Of a stretch of DNA of 48,454 nt, positions 1-9,192 are shown piece by piece. The stretch comes from Phycisphaerales bacterium (GTDB lineage: Bacteria > Planctomycetota > Phycisphaerae > Phycisphaerales > UBA1924): the NCBI GenBank assembly GCA_020847535.1, contig JADLBU010000105.1, positions 1 to 48,454 of the forward strand, in the 5' to 3' direction. Position 1 is the stretch's first letter, and each line of letters begins with the position of its first letter. The translations under genes and the position numbers were made by a program. The notes beneath the pieces are model-generated. The model was given only the letters and a program-made list of their open reading frames with translations, had not been told where the DNA came from and did not search any database.

Positions 1-96
1 AGCGGCCTTCGATCCTACTTGCGCTCAACGCAACGCCGGCCGGACATCGTCAGCGCCTACTTCCGTGAAGAGCACGTTCGTTACGCCGCCGCGTGA
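1..96 (+). CDS. C-terminal fragment of an unidentified protein
   Basis: An open frame enters from the left edge and runs about 31 codons to a TGA at 94-96. The peptide ends RPDIVSAYFREEHVRYAAA, which has ordinary protein composition. The methyltransferase gene on the opposite strand ends five bases further on, so the two would be convergent. Too little is present to name a family, and the frame could be chance. Confidence 0.4.
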   Translation, partial: SGLRSYLRSTQRRPDIVSAYFREEHVRYAAA

Positions 97-100
97 GATG

Positions 101-796
101 TCAAAACAATACAGACCGGGGTAGGAACACCGAGCCGGTCCTCCTGGCCACCACATGAAACACATGCCAGTGTTTCTCGTTCCCCTCCGCATCCACACCA
201 TCCTTCTCATCCTCTTGGAAGTGCTCGACCTCCAGCCCGGCGAGCATGTGCTCAACCTCCGCCCGCGAGTGGTGTGATCGTCCCGGGATGCTCGCCCAGG
301 AATCCCGCGGCCCGAAGAACTGCCCGGCGAACCGGCCGCCGCTTTCCTTCTCCCCCAGCAGCGAGCAGGTCCACTCCCAGACTCCTCCGAAGTTGTCCGG
401 CGGTACGAATGGCAGCACGAAGCTGGCGTTGACCAGGTCGAACGAGCCGGCGATCCCCGCGCGACCGCTCGCCGCATCCTCCAGGCTCGCCTGCACGATC
501 CGGCACGACTCGTGGGGCGGCGGCAGCGCGGGCAGTTCCGCCAGGCTCTCGCGCAGCCGAGCCAGCCCCGCCGGATGCGGATCGATCGCCAGCACGCTCC
601 ACCCGCGCCTGAGCAGCTCCCGTGTATCTCGCCCCTCCCCGCAGCCAAGATCGATCGCCCGCCCCGGCTTGCGACCCTCGTGGGCGAACTTCTCGGTCGC
701 CATCACAAGCGTGTCACGTGGCGGCTTGCCCGCAACCGCGGCGTAATAGCTCGTCCAGTCGCGATCCCCAATCGCAGCATCGTTCCGTAGTGACAT
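101..796 (-). CDS. class I SAM-dependent methyltransferase
   Basis: The protein is about 231 residues and is predicted to transfer a methyl group from S-adenosylmethionine to an unknown acceptor in the cytoplasm. The SAM-binding motif I is clear (AIDLGCGEGRDTREL, near residue 47). It is followed by an acidic strand end (LAIDPHP) and the motif IV region FDLVNASFVLPFVPP. This layout resembles TehB/UbiE-like small-molecule methyltransferases. I chose the ATG at 796 because motif I then lies at the usual distance from the N-terminus; an in-frame start at 841 would add 15 residues of unlikely sequence. It is divergent from the UbiD gene and has no operon partner, so the substrate cannot be inferred. 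Confidence 0.85.
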   Translation of the reverse strand: MSLRNDAAIGDRDWTSYYAAVAGKPPRDTLVMATEKFAHEGRKPGRAIDLGCGEGRDTRELLRRGWSVLAIDPHPAGLARLRESLAELPALPPPHESCRIVQASLEDAASGRAGIAGSFDLVNASFVLPFVPPDNFGGVWEWTCSLLGEKESGGRFAGQFFGPRDSWASIPGRSHHSRAEVEHMLAGLEVEHFQEDEKDGVDAEGNEKHWHVFHVVARRTGSVFLPRSVLF

Positions 797-903
797 GCCC
801 GAGCATATCCGAGTGAACAGAAGGCAGCGGCGCGCCACCACGAGCCGCCGTTTCCAAAGTTTGCCGCAAGTGCCCCCTTTGCCCCTTTGCCCATTTTCTT
901 CCT

Positions 904-3042
904 ATGCTCGCTCGCATGTACGGTGATCTTCGCGAGTTTCTCTCGGCCCTTGAGCGCGCGGGAGAGCTCGCCCGCATCTCCGCGCCCATCTCGCCGGTCC
1001 TGGAGATCGCGGCGATCGCCGACCGCATGAGCAAGCAGCCGGCCCCGCGCGGGCCATCTGTCTCGGCCCGACGCAACGATCCGCGATTCCATCACCTCGG
1101 CGGCAAGGCGCTGCTCTTCACGAACGTCGAGGGGTCGGACATCCCGGTCGCGATCAACGCCTTCGGCAGCTATCGGCGCATGGAGATGGCGCTGGGATGC
1201 AACGATGCGGGCACGGGCGCAGCGGCCGGTCACACACCCGGGGGGTTTGATGCACTGGCCGCCAGGATCGGGGAACTGGTCAAACCGGAGTTTCCGCGAT
1301 CGCTTCGCGAAGTGATCTCCAAGGCCCGGGGATTCCTGCCGCTGCTTTCGATCCCTCCCAAGCGCCGGCGCGGCATGGGATTGTGCCAGGAGGTCATCCA
1401 CACGGCCGATCGCATCGACCTGATGCGGCTTCCGTTCATCCGGTGCTGGCCGCTGGATGGAGACCTGGCGGCGGTCGGGTATCCGGCGGATGTCAACGCG
1501 GGGATCCCGGGCATGGAGTCCGGGCCGGATTGGGAAAGGAACTTCCGCGGGCGATACATCACGCTGGGGGGCGTGCACACGATCCACGCGAGCGATGAGG
1601 GGAACCCCAAGCCCGGCTCGCACAACATCGGCATGTATCGCGTGCAGCTCCTGGGGCGGCGACACATGGCGATGCACTGGCATCTGCATCACGATGGAGC
1701 GCGGCATTGGCGATCGTGGAAGGCTCACGGGCGGAAAATGCCGGTGGCGATCGCGTTGGGTGGCCAGAGCGTGCTGCCGTACGCGGCGACCGCGCCGCTG
1801 CCGCCGGGGATCAGCGAGCTGCTGCTCGCCGGGTTCCTGAACCGCGGCGGGATCGAGATGGTGATGGGGCGAACGGTGCCGATCTGGGTGCCCGCGCACG
1901 CCGAGATCGTGATCGAGGGGTATGTGAGTGATGAGGCGGGGCTGGTGGGGTGGGATCCGGGGCAAAGCTCAAAGCTCAAATCGCAAAGCTCAAATTCAGA
2001 ACCACTCGGGCCGGGGGCGGTGTTTGAGGGGCCGTTCGGGGATCACACCGGGTTCTACTCGATGCCGGATCGGTATCCGATCTTGGAGGTCACGGCGATC
2101 ACGCACCGGCGGGATCCGATCTACCCGACGACGATCGTGGGTCAGCCGCCGCAGGAGGATTACTTTCTGGGCAAGGCGACCGAGCGGCTGTTCCTGCCGC
2201 TGCTGAAGACGCTGATTCCCGACATCGAGGACTACGACCTGCCGATGTTCGGGGCGTTCCACAACTGCGCGTTCCTGAAGATCGACAAGCAGTACGCGAT
2301 GCAGGGCCGGCGCGTGATGCATTCGGTGTGGGGTGCGGGGCAGATGGCATGGACCAAGTCGATCTTCGTCGTGGATCAAGATGTTGATGTTCACGACACG
2401 CCGGCGGTCCTGCGGGCCGCGATCGAGCATTGCCGGCCTGGGTGGGACAATGAGATGGTCAACGGGCCGCTGGACATCCTCGATCATGCCGCGCCGGCGC
2501 TGGGGGTCGGGATGAAGATCGGGTTTGACTGCACGCGCAAGATCGCAGGCGAGGAGAACGGGCAGTCCGCGGAAGCGGCCGATCCGTTGGAGACCGTGAC
2601 TCCCGCGCACATCCTGGGCCGCATGCGCGGGATCTCAGGGATCCGCCGGGCTGCGCTCCCTGAATCCTGCGGCTATGGATGGCTGTTTGTCACGATCGAG
2701 AAACGGTCGCCCGGGCAGGGGCACGAGATCGCGGGCCAGATCGCCCGCGCTCTGGGCTTTGCCGACAAACCCTCGTTCGTGGTCATCCTGGACGATTCGG
2801 TCAACATCGACGATGTCGATGAGGCGATGTTCCACTTCTGCGCCAACTGCGATGTCAGCCGCGATATGCAGCAGCGCACACGGATGGCGATCTTCGATGC
2901 CACGCCCAAGCTTCCTGGAGATGATCGCGACGGGAGAGCCGTCCGGCCCTGGCCGCCGATCATCCGGATGAGCGAGGAGATCACACGGCGAATCACGGAG
3001 CGCCGGGGCGAGCTTGGCCTGGATGAACTCGGACTCGAGTGA
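904..3042 (+). CDS. ubiD: UbiD family prenylated-FMN decarboxylase
   Basis: The family uses prenylated FMN to decarboxylate aromatic or unsaturated acids, for example in ubiquinone or menaquinone synthesis. The N-terminus (YGDLREFLSALERAGEL), NVEGSDIPVAINAFGS, the NIGMYRVQLLGRR metal/cofactor segment, AEIVIEGYV with a conserved Glu, EGPFGDHTGFYS and the long WGAGQMAWTKSIFVVDQDVD block are all typical. At about 712 residues it is longer than the E. coli enzyme (about 500). Part of the excess is a 7-bp repeat tract encoding QSSKLKSQSSNS, placed between AEIVIEGYV and EGPFGDHTG. An in-frame ATG at 916 gives a more standard N-terminus and may be the true start. No UbiX flavin prenyltransferase is nearby, so the pathway is unassigned. 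Confidence 0.9.
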   Translation: MLARMYGDLREFLSALERAGELARISAPISPVLEIAAIADRMSKQPAPRGPSVSARRNDPRFHHLGGKALLFTNVEGSDIPVAINAFGSYRRMEMALGCNDAGTGAAAGHTPGGFDALAARIGELVKPEFPRSLREVISKARGFLPLLSIPPKRRRGMGLCQEVIHTADRIDLMRLPFIRCWPLDGDLAAVGYPADVNAGIPGMESGPDWERNFRGRYITLGGVHTIHASDEGNPKPGSHNIGMYRVQLLGRRHMAMHWHLHHDGARHWRSWKAHGRKMPVAIALGGQSVLPYAATAPLPPGISELLLAGFLNRGGIEMVMGRTVPIWVPAHAEIVIEGYVSDEAGLVGWDPGQSSKLKSQSSNSEPLGPGAVFEGPFGDHTGFYSMPDRYPILEVTAITHRRDPIYPTTIVGQPPQEDYFLGKATERLFLPLLKTLIPDIEDYDLPMFGAFHNCAFLKIDKQYAMQGRRVMHSVWGAGQMAWTKSIFVVDQDVDVHDTPAVLRAAIEHCRPGWDNEMVNGPLDILDHAAPALGVGMKIGFDCTRKIAGEENGQSAEAADPLETVTPAHILGRMRGISGIRRAALPESCGYGWLFVTIEKRSPGQGHEIAGQIARALGFADKPSFVVILDDSVNIDDVDEAMFHFCANCDVSRDMQQRTRMAIFDATPKLPGDDRDGRAVRPWPPIIRMSEEITRRITERRGELGLDELGLE
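1963..1997 (+). repeat. 7-bp tandem repeat inside ubiD
   Basis: Five head-to-tail heptamers: CAAAGCT, CAAAGCT, CAAATCG, CAAAGCT, CAAATTC. The tract is much richer in A/T than the surrounding gene and is translated as part of a loop insertion. Because seven is not a multiple of three, gain or loss of one unit would shift the frame. Confidence 0.85.
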
Positions 3043-3057
3043 ATCAGACGGTCAGGA

Positions 3058-6000
3058 TCAGATCTCGGTCGCCGTCTGCGTCATGTTCTCCTCCGCCCAC
3101 ACGTTGGTCGCCACCGACCACCAGTAGCGGATGACATCTCCCGAGGATGAGGTGCTGATCAGGTTGATGGTGAACGTGCCCGCGGTCGTCAGGCCCGTGA
3201 TCGGCCCGACCAGGTCGGTCGAGTTGGGGATGACATCGCTGATGCGTGCGATCTGCCAGGCGTTCCCCACAGGCTCCCACCAGTAGACGCTGATGGTGCC
3301 ATCGGCCTCTCGTCCGGCGATGTTCATCGCGCCCCAGGGGGTCACGAAGCTCGAGACGCTGTCGGACTGCAGCAGCGGACCGCCGATCAGGTCGGTCATG
3401 TTGGTCGTCTGCCACTCAGCGCCGAACTCCGGCAGCCACCAGGTCGCCGAGAGCTTGCCTTCCTCATCGGCCCCGCCGATGTTGATCGCGTTCCACGCCG
3501 TCAGCCACACCGTCAGGCCGCCGGTCAGCACGGGCGCTCCGGTCTGGGCGCTGAGGTTGTTGGTCGTCCACTTGTCGGTGTTGAGCGAGTGGTGCCACCA
3601 GACCGCCTGGATCTGGCCGGTGGAGTCAAGCCCCACGACGTTGAGGGCGTTCCACGAGGTCACGAAGCTGGTGATTCGCCCGGAGAACTGCGGGACCGTC
3701 AGGCCCTGGGATCGCAGGTCATCCCCGCGATTGATCGCCGCCCATGCGTACGCCCCGGAGTTGCCGCCTCCAGTCTGGTGGTACTGGATCAGATCCCCGT
3801 TGGCGGCGGTCCCGGCGAGACTGACGATGCTGTCGATCGAAGTGAAGACCGTCAGCTCACCGCTGATGACCGGAGCGCCCGTGATCTCGCCGGTGAGGTT
3901 GCGGAAGGTCCAATCCGCGCCCGAGGTGTTGGTGAAGAGGCCCAGCCCGGAGGTCGTCCGTGCCGCGGCGTAGTTGCGTCCGTCCTTGGGATCCACCCAC
4001 GACACGACCTCGCCCAGGATCGCCGGGGAGCCCGTCTTGGCCTGGAGATCCGAGCCGGTCCAGACGGTCGCCCCCGCCTGTTGCTGGAGAATCACCGGAT
4101 TGCCCAGCGTGTTGACAGCGCCGATGTTGATGCTGCCGGTGGATCCGGCAGACCCGCCGAGCACCTGGCCCTGCGATGCGGAGAACTTGCCGCCGGCGAT
4201 CACGGCGAGCACGTAGTCTCCCGTTCCGGCGGGAACGGCGCCAGCGCCCGTGATCACGCTGTAGTTCTGGGCTGAGGCGCTGCTGGCGTTGACGCCGATG
4301 TAGTAGGTCTGCCCGGCGACCACGGCGATCGAGAGGCCGCTCTCGAGGGTGCCGCTGGAGATGTCGTCGTTGAAGGTGAGCTGATTTCCGGCCGCATCGA
4401 AGATCCGCAGGTAGGTGTCGACGCCGCGATCCCCGGGGGAGCTGGTACGGATGACGACGTTGCCGCTGACCGTGGGCGAGTACGCGTACACATCGACATC
4501 GGTGGTGCCGATGATGTAGCTGTCATCTCCGCCCAACGACGCGGCGAACGCCTGGCCCAGGGCGATCGGCGTCGGGGTACCGGTGTTCACTGAATCGTTG
4601 ATGAGGTTCTTGATGTCGGACTTGGCGCGGATCGACGACAGCAGCGAGTAGTTGCCGGTGTCTCCGCCGGCGCCGCTGGCGATCGCGAACCAGTTGAAGG
4701 CGGTATTGCCGCGGCCGGTGACGGCGACGTAGTACGCCTCTCCCGCGGCCACCTCGACGATCAGGTGCGGGGTATCCCCCGAGATTTCACCCAGCCGCAC
4801 GACATCCCCCAGGTCCGAGTCGTACACCCACACCGAGAGCGAGCCGACCAGCGAGGAATCGGGGCTCTCCACCGTCAGGTCCAGCAGCCCATCGCTCACG
4901 GGCTCGTAGAAGTAGAAATCGACATCCTTCGCTCCGCCGGCCCCCACCGTGGAGCCGTCATCATCGCCGATGATGCCCGTGATCGTGTTTCCGATTGCAA
5001 CCACGCCCGAGCTGAGCACGGTGCCATCGACATCCCCGTTGTCGAATCGCAGGTTGATGTCGTAGAACCCGCCGATGCCCTCCGAGCTGCGGTCGAAGGG
5101 ATCCGACGGGTTGAAGTTCTTGTTCCAGAAGTCCGCGACCGCGACGTAGACGCGCTGGCCCTTCTCGAGCTGGAGCTCCAGGTAGCTGTCGATGATGCCC
5201 GCGCCCTCATCGTCGTTGAACCCGATCTCCTCGAGCTGGTCGTTGAAGACCCGCACGTAGGTGTCCACCGCCTCTGAGCCGTAGACCGAGGCGGCGTCGA
5301 TATCGACCACGAGCACTCCGTCATCGGGCGCGAACACCTCGAAGAAATCCACATCCTGCGAGCCGACTTCAAGCCCCAGGTCCGCCCCGATGAACCCGAG
5401 GTAGGAATTGGGGAGGCCCTCGAAGGGCACCGCGCCCTGCACGACGCCGTTGGGATCGGGATTCGTCAGCTTGATCTCGATCTCAAAGTCCCCTGGCCCG
5501 GCGCCATCGGCCGCCCCGACGCCGCTGGTGATCAAGTAGCCCGTGTTGCCCAGGCTCGACACGCCGATGTAGTACGTCCCGGGGTTCAGCCGGGCACTGG
5601 TCAATGCCGGATACCCGGAGCCCTGCGAACCCTCGGCACGCGTCAGTTCCGCGCCGTTGGTGTCAAACAGCCGGATCGCCATCACGCCGCTGGTTCCCCC
5701 CTCCAAGGCCGATGAGGTCACCACGATGTTGCCCGGCGACTCGATCGTCACCTTGTAGAGATCGACATCCTTGGCCCCCACATCGACCGTGCCGTCGGAC
5801 CCGATGTTCCCTGTGAATTCGTACACAATGGTGCCGTCGATCGTGGAAACCGGGATCGCGTTGGTGATCTTCGAGTTGGCATCGCTGTTGGGAGGCGGCG
5901 GATCGGTGATCGTCCCGCCCTGCACCTGGGCGATCACCTGCTGGATCGCCCTGTACACGTTGACGCGCTTGTATGTGAGCCCCGTCTCGGCGAGCGGCTG

Positions 6001-7095
6001 CGTCGGTCCCAGCGAGGCACGGCCCGATCCATCGATCACGATCGGCGCCCGCGCGTTGGATTCGGTCGATGAGTCCACGATGTCATCGGCCGTCGTGCGC
6101 ATGATCGACAGCACATCCGCCGGTGTCAGGTACACACCCCCGAACGTGAACGCCGCATCCTGCATCAGGGCGACCATCCCCGCCACCAGCGGAGAAGCCA
6201 TGCTCGTCCCCGAGATCGTGTTGTACAACTTCCCGCCATCCCCGTTCCATGCCGAGAAGATCGTCGAGCCGGGGGCGGCGACCTGGTTGGGCAGCGAGCT
6301 GCGCTGGCTGGTCGCCGCGAACTGATCGGCCTGCGGGCGATACTCGACGGCCCAGAAATCCGAGCTGAGGCTCGCCGCCGAGGCGCTGGGCAGGTCATCC
6401 CCATCGCCGCCATCCTCCCACGTATTGGCGACCTGGATCGTGGAGTACACCGCCGGCACGCTGGCGCCCGGGGATGCGAAGTCGGCGTAGCTGTTGCCCG
6501 AAGCAGTCACGACGGTGACGCCCAGGGATTCGAGCTGGGCGATCCGGGCGGCCTCGGCGTCGGTGCGCTCCTGCGGGGTGTTGATGTTCACTCCGGGCAC
6601 ACCCAGCGACATGTTGACGACCTTGATGTTGTGCGCGGTGTGGTTGTCGATCACCCACTGGAGCGCCTCGGCGACCGTGTCGTGACCGGGCTGGCGCTCC
6701 CCATCAGCCGGCAGGGCGCGGATCCCGATGATCCTGGCGCTGGTCGCCACTCCGATCGCCGGGTTCGATGACGCCGCCGTCCCGGCCACGTGCGTCCCGT
6801 GACCCTCGGGATCCTGGGCCGTGCCGCCGGAGCTGCGGGTCACCGCGTCGTACCAGGCCGCGAAGTTGGATGTGATATCCGGGTGCGCGGAGTAGACACC
6901 CGTGTCGATGATCGCCACCCCGATGCTGCTGCCATCCACCGCCGCGTAGTTGGCATCCGCCCGCAGGGCCGTCAGCCCCACCACATCGAACGCAGCGCTG
7001 AGCAGGTGGCGGGATTCGAACTTTTCGGCAAGGCGGGAGGCTTGTCCCAGGGTCGTGCCGCTGCGGCGCAGCCGGAGCCGGTCAGAGATACGCAT
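3058..7095 (-). CDS. secreted subtilisin-like protease (S8) with PPC domains and probable beta-propeller
   Basis: This 1345-residue extracellular serine protease shows the complete catalytic triad: Asp64 (AIIDTGV), His99 (GHGTHVAG) and Ser298 (SGTSMASP), with the oxyanion Asn201 (ASGNS). The N-terminus (EKFESRHLLSA, about residues 24-34) resembles the planctomycete LEPR-XLL export signal, with ESRHLL in place of EPRxLL. After the protease domain come four domains of the bacterial prepeptidase (PPC) type, starting near residues 413, 553, 697 and 842, each with a KDVDFY-like motif. The last 340 residues contain about six repeats of 55-65 residues with paired Trp (AVWWHH, ATWWLP, VYWWEP, RYWWSV), which I read as a six-bladed propeller. 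It is divergent from the GT41 gene at 7326 and convergent with ubiD. The substrate is unknown; the propeller may bind a surface or a glycan. Confidence 0.9.
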   Translation of the reverse strand: MRISDRLRLRRSGTTLGQASRLAEKFESRHLLSAAFDVVGLTALRADANYAAVDGSSIGVAIIDTGVYSAHPDITSNFAAWYDAVTRSSGGTAQDPEGHGTHVAGTAASSNPAIGVATSARIIGIRALPADGERQPGHDTVAEALQWVIDNHTAHNIKVVNMSLGVPGVNINTPQERTDAEAARIAQLESLGVTVVTASGNSYADFASPGASVPAVYSTIQVANTWEDGGDGDDLPSASAASLSSDFWAVEYRPQADQFAATSQRSSLPNQVAAPGSTIFSAWNGDGGKLYNTISGTSMASPLVAGMVALMQDAAFTFGGVYLTPADVLSIMRTTADDIVDSSTESNARAPIVIDGSGRASLGPTQPLAETGLTYKRVNVYRAIQQVIAQVQGGTITDPPPPNSDANSKITNAIPVSTIDGTIVYEFTGNIGSDGTVDVGAKDVDLYKVTIESPGNIVVTSSALEGGTSGVMAIRLFDTNGAELTRAEGSQGSGYPALTSARLNPGTYYIGVSSLGNTGYLITSGVGAADGAGPGDFEIEIKLTNPDPNGVVQGAVPFEGLPNSYLGFIGADLGLEVGSQDVDFFEVFAPDDGVLVVDIDAASVYGSEAVDTYVRVFNDQLEEIGFNDDEGAGIIDSYLELQLEKGQRVYVAVADFWNKNFNPSDPFDRSSEGIGGFYDINLRFDNGDVDGTVLSSGVVAIGNTITGIIGDDDGSTVGAGGAKDVDFYFYEPVSDGLLDLTVESPDSSLVGSLSVWVYDSDLGDVVRLGEISGDTPHLIVEVAAGEAYYVAVTGRGNTAFNWFAIASGAGGDTGNYSLLSSIRAKSDIKNLINDSVNTGTPTPIALGQAFAASLGGDDSYIIGTTDVDVYAYSPTVSGNVVIRTSSPGDRGVDTYLRIFDAAGNQLTFNDDISSGTLESGLSIAVVAGQTYYIGVNASSASAQNYSVITGAGAVPAGTGDYVLAVIAGGKFSASQGQVLGGSAGSTGSINIGAVNTLGNPVILQQQAGATVWTGSDLQAKTGSPAILGEVVSWVDPKDGRNYAAARTTSGLGLFTNTSGADWTFRNLTGEITGAPVISGELTVFTSIDSIVSLAGTAANGDLIQYHQTGGGNSGAYAWAAINRGDDLRSQGLTVPQFSGRITSFVTSWNALNVVGLDSTGQIQAVWWHHSLNTDKWTTNNLSAQTGAPVLTGGLTVWLTAWNAINIGGADEEGKLSATWWLPEFGAEWQTTNMTDLIGGPLLQSDSVSSFVTPWGAMNIAGREADGTISVYWWEPVGNAWQIARISDVIPNSTDLVGPITGLTTAGTFTINLISTSSSGDVIRYWWSVATNVWAEENMTQTATEI

Positions 7096-7325
7096 GGCTC
7101 AGTTCTCCGCGGGGCCGCGGCGGGCTAGGTTCCCGGCCCCATCGGGCCGGATGCCGCGGGACTCTCCGCCAGGCACAATGGTATCACGATTTGATCGTAA
7201 CCCGAAACGCCATCGCCGTTTGGGTCGCCCCCCCGGGAGGTCAGGATTCGCGACCGCCGCTTCTTGCCCAAGCGATACATCTCTACCATCCTGCCCCGCC
7301 CCACATCCCATCCCGGAGCACACCG

Positions 7326-9092
7326 CTGTCCCGACTGCAAGTTACCCTCAACACCGTCCAGCAACTCCTCGGCCAGGGCCGCGGGGAGGAGGCGCGCCAG
7401 CAGCTCCAGCGGGCGCTTCAGAAAGAGTCCAACAGCGGGCCGTTGTGCAACGCGATGGCGGTCACGCTGGTCATGCTCAAGCAGCACGAGCAGGCCCTCT
7501 TTTACGCCCAGAAGGCGGCCAGGTTTTTCCCCCAGGAAGGGGAGGTCCATTCCACTCTTGGCAGCATCTTGGCGATGATGGGGCGGGCCAAGGAAGCCGT
7601 CCCCATCCTGGAGCGCGCGATCGCGCTGGCGCCGGCCTCCACCAACGCTCGCCTCGGGCTCGCCAACGCACTTGCCGATCTCAACCGGCACTCCGAGGTC
7701 GTTGACCAGAGCCGGGCGGGCCTGGCGATCCGCCCTGATGACCAGGAACTGGCCGTCAAGCTCACCCTCGGCCTGCTCAACTGCGGCCACGCCGAGGAGG
7801 CCGTTGATATCGCAACCAGGGCGCTCTCCAATCGCCCCGACGACCAGGTGCTCGCCTCCTGGAGGGCCTTCGCACTGAACTACCTCCCGGATCCCGATCC
7901 GCTCGAGATCAGGGCCGCCCATGAACGCTTCGGGCGTCTGCTGGAAGGGCAGGTCCGGAGCCAAACCGGTTTCACCCCGGCAGTTCCTCCTGCCGCGGAT
8001 CGCCCCTTGCGGGTGGGCATCGTCTCCCCTGACCTCCGCACGCATTCGGTCGCCTTCTTCGCCGAGCCACTCCTCCGCCACACCGATCGCTCTCGCATCG
8101 AGCTCTACTGCTACTCGACCGCCAAGCGCGAGGACCAGACCACCCAGCGTCTCAAGCCGATGGCAACACAATGGCGATCGGTCGCGACGCTGAGCGATAC
8201 AGATCTGGCGGCCCGCATCCGCGCTGACCGGCTCGACATTCTGCTGGACCTTGCCGGCCACACCAGCGACAACAGCATGCCCGTGTTCGCCGCCAGGCCC
8301 GCGCCGATTCAGGCGAGCTGGTGCGGATACCCGGCGACCACGGGCCTCTCGGGGATCTCGTACCGGCTCGTGGACAGCATCACCGATCCGCCCGGGAGCG
8401 AGGTCCACTGCGTCGAGCGGCTCATCCGGCTTGATCCGTGCTTCCTGTGCTACCAGGCGCCCGCCGAAGCCCCGCCGGTGGCACCATCGCCCGTTCTTGC
8501 AGACAAACACATCACGTTCGGATCGTTCAACACGCTCCTCAAGCTCAACAAGGGTGTGGTATCGGTCTGGGCGAGCATCCTGCAGGCGGTCCCGGGCTCG
8601 CGCCTGCTGTTGAAGGCGACCCAACTTGCCGATCCCCGGGTTCGCGCGGACACCGTCCAGCGTTTTGTAGGTGCCGGGATCGAGGCATCGCGTGTCGAGG
8701 TCGTCGAAGCCACCGCCAGCCAGATGGATCACCTGGCGCTCTACGGCAGGATCGATATCGCCCTGGATCCCTTCCCCTACGCAGGCACAACCACCACCTG
8801 CGAGGCGATGTGGGCGGGAGTGCCCGTGATCACACTCGCGGGCCGCTCGCACGCAGGTCGCGTGGGCGTCTCGCTCCTGCGGAACACCGGCCTTGACGAA
8901 CTGATCGCCGCCGACATCCCGTCATACATCAAGCTCGCCACCTCGCTCGCCGGCGATACCGCCCGCCTCACAAGCCTCCGCTCCTCGATGCGCGACAGGA
9001 TCGCCGCATCCACCCTTTGCGATGGCCCCGCCTTCGCCCGCCGCTTCGAAGCCGCGCTCCGCCAGATGGCGTCTTCACCATCTTTGCCTTGA
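7326..9092 (+). CDS. TPR-containing GT41/SPINDLY-family O-GlcNAc transferase-like protein
   Basis: The protein has N-terminal tetratricopeptide repeats (about residues 1-190) followed by the two-lobed GT41 catalytic region. Family motifs are SPDLRTHSVAFFAEPLL, DLAGHTSDNSM, ASWCGYPATTGL, ITFGSFN, SRLLLKA and DPFPYAGTTTTCEAMWAGVP. The family transfers N-acetylglucosamine or other sugars to Ser/Thr of proteins; donor and target here are unknown. I placed the start at CTG 7326: it has a GGAG eight bases upstream, and from there the distance to the first EEAR motif (24 residues) is identical to that in the paralogue at 23602-25371. The only longer option is a TTG at 7191 inside a palindrome, which would add 45 unrelated Pro-rich residues. 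trpF follows after a repeat-bearing gap. Confidence 0.85.
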   Translation: MSRLQVTLNTVQQLLGQGRGEEARQQLQRALQKESNSGPLCNAMAVTLVMLKQHEQALFYAQKAARFFPQEGEVHSTLGSILAMMGRAKEAVPILERAIALAPASTNARLGLANALADLNRHSEVVDQSRAGLAIRPDDQELAVKLTLGLLNCGHAEEAVDIATRALSNRPDDQVLASWRAFALNYLPDPDPLEIRAAHERFGRLLEGQVRSQTGFTPAVPPAADRPLRVGIVSPDLRTHSVAFFAEPLLRHTDRSRIELYCYSTAKREDQTTQRLKPMATQWRSVATLSDTDLAARIRADRLDILLDLAGHTSDNSMPVFAARPAPIQASWCGYPATTGLSGISYRLVDSITDPPGSEVHCVERLIRLDPCFLCYQAPAEAPPVAPSPVLADKHITFGSFNTLLKLNKGVVSVWASILQAVPGSRLLLKATQLADPRVRADTVQRFVGAGIEASRVEVVEATASQMDHLALYGRIDIALDPFPYAGTTTTCEAMWAGVPVITLAGRSHAGRVGVSLLRNTGLDELIAADIPSYIKLATSLAGDTARLTSLRSSMRDRIAASTLCDGPAFARRFEAALRQMASSPSLP

Positions 9093-9115
9093 ATCCTCTC
9101 TCGGTTGCCCCTGCT

Positions 9116-9164
9116 TTCCTCTCAGCTCTTCACTCCGTGGCCCTCCGTGTCCCCCGTGGTGAAC
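9116..9164. repeat. dispersed CACGGAG-type intergenic repeat, copy 1
   Basis: Read on the minus strand this tract begins TTCACCACGGGGGACACGGA and continues with further (C)ACGGAG units. It lies in the 100-bp gap before trpF. The same kind of sequence occurs as an inverted pair at 9856-9953 and as a decayed copy at 21047-21072. Confidence 0.6.
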
Positions 9165-9192
9165 ACGCCTTTCGATCTCTACGATCTCCCAC

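Noticed and set aside
7125..8852. 575-codon open frame on the minus strand
   Set aside because: It is antisense to the GT41 gene, has low-complexity Arg/Gly/Asp-rich translation and no domain motif; high GC content keeps such frames open.
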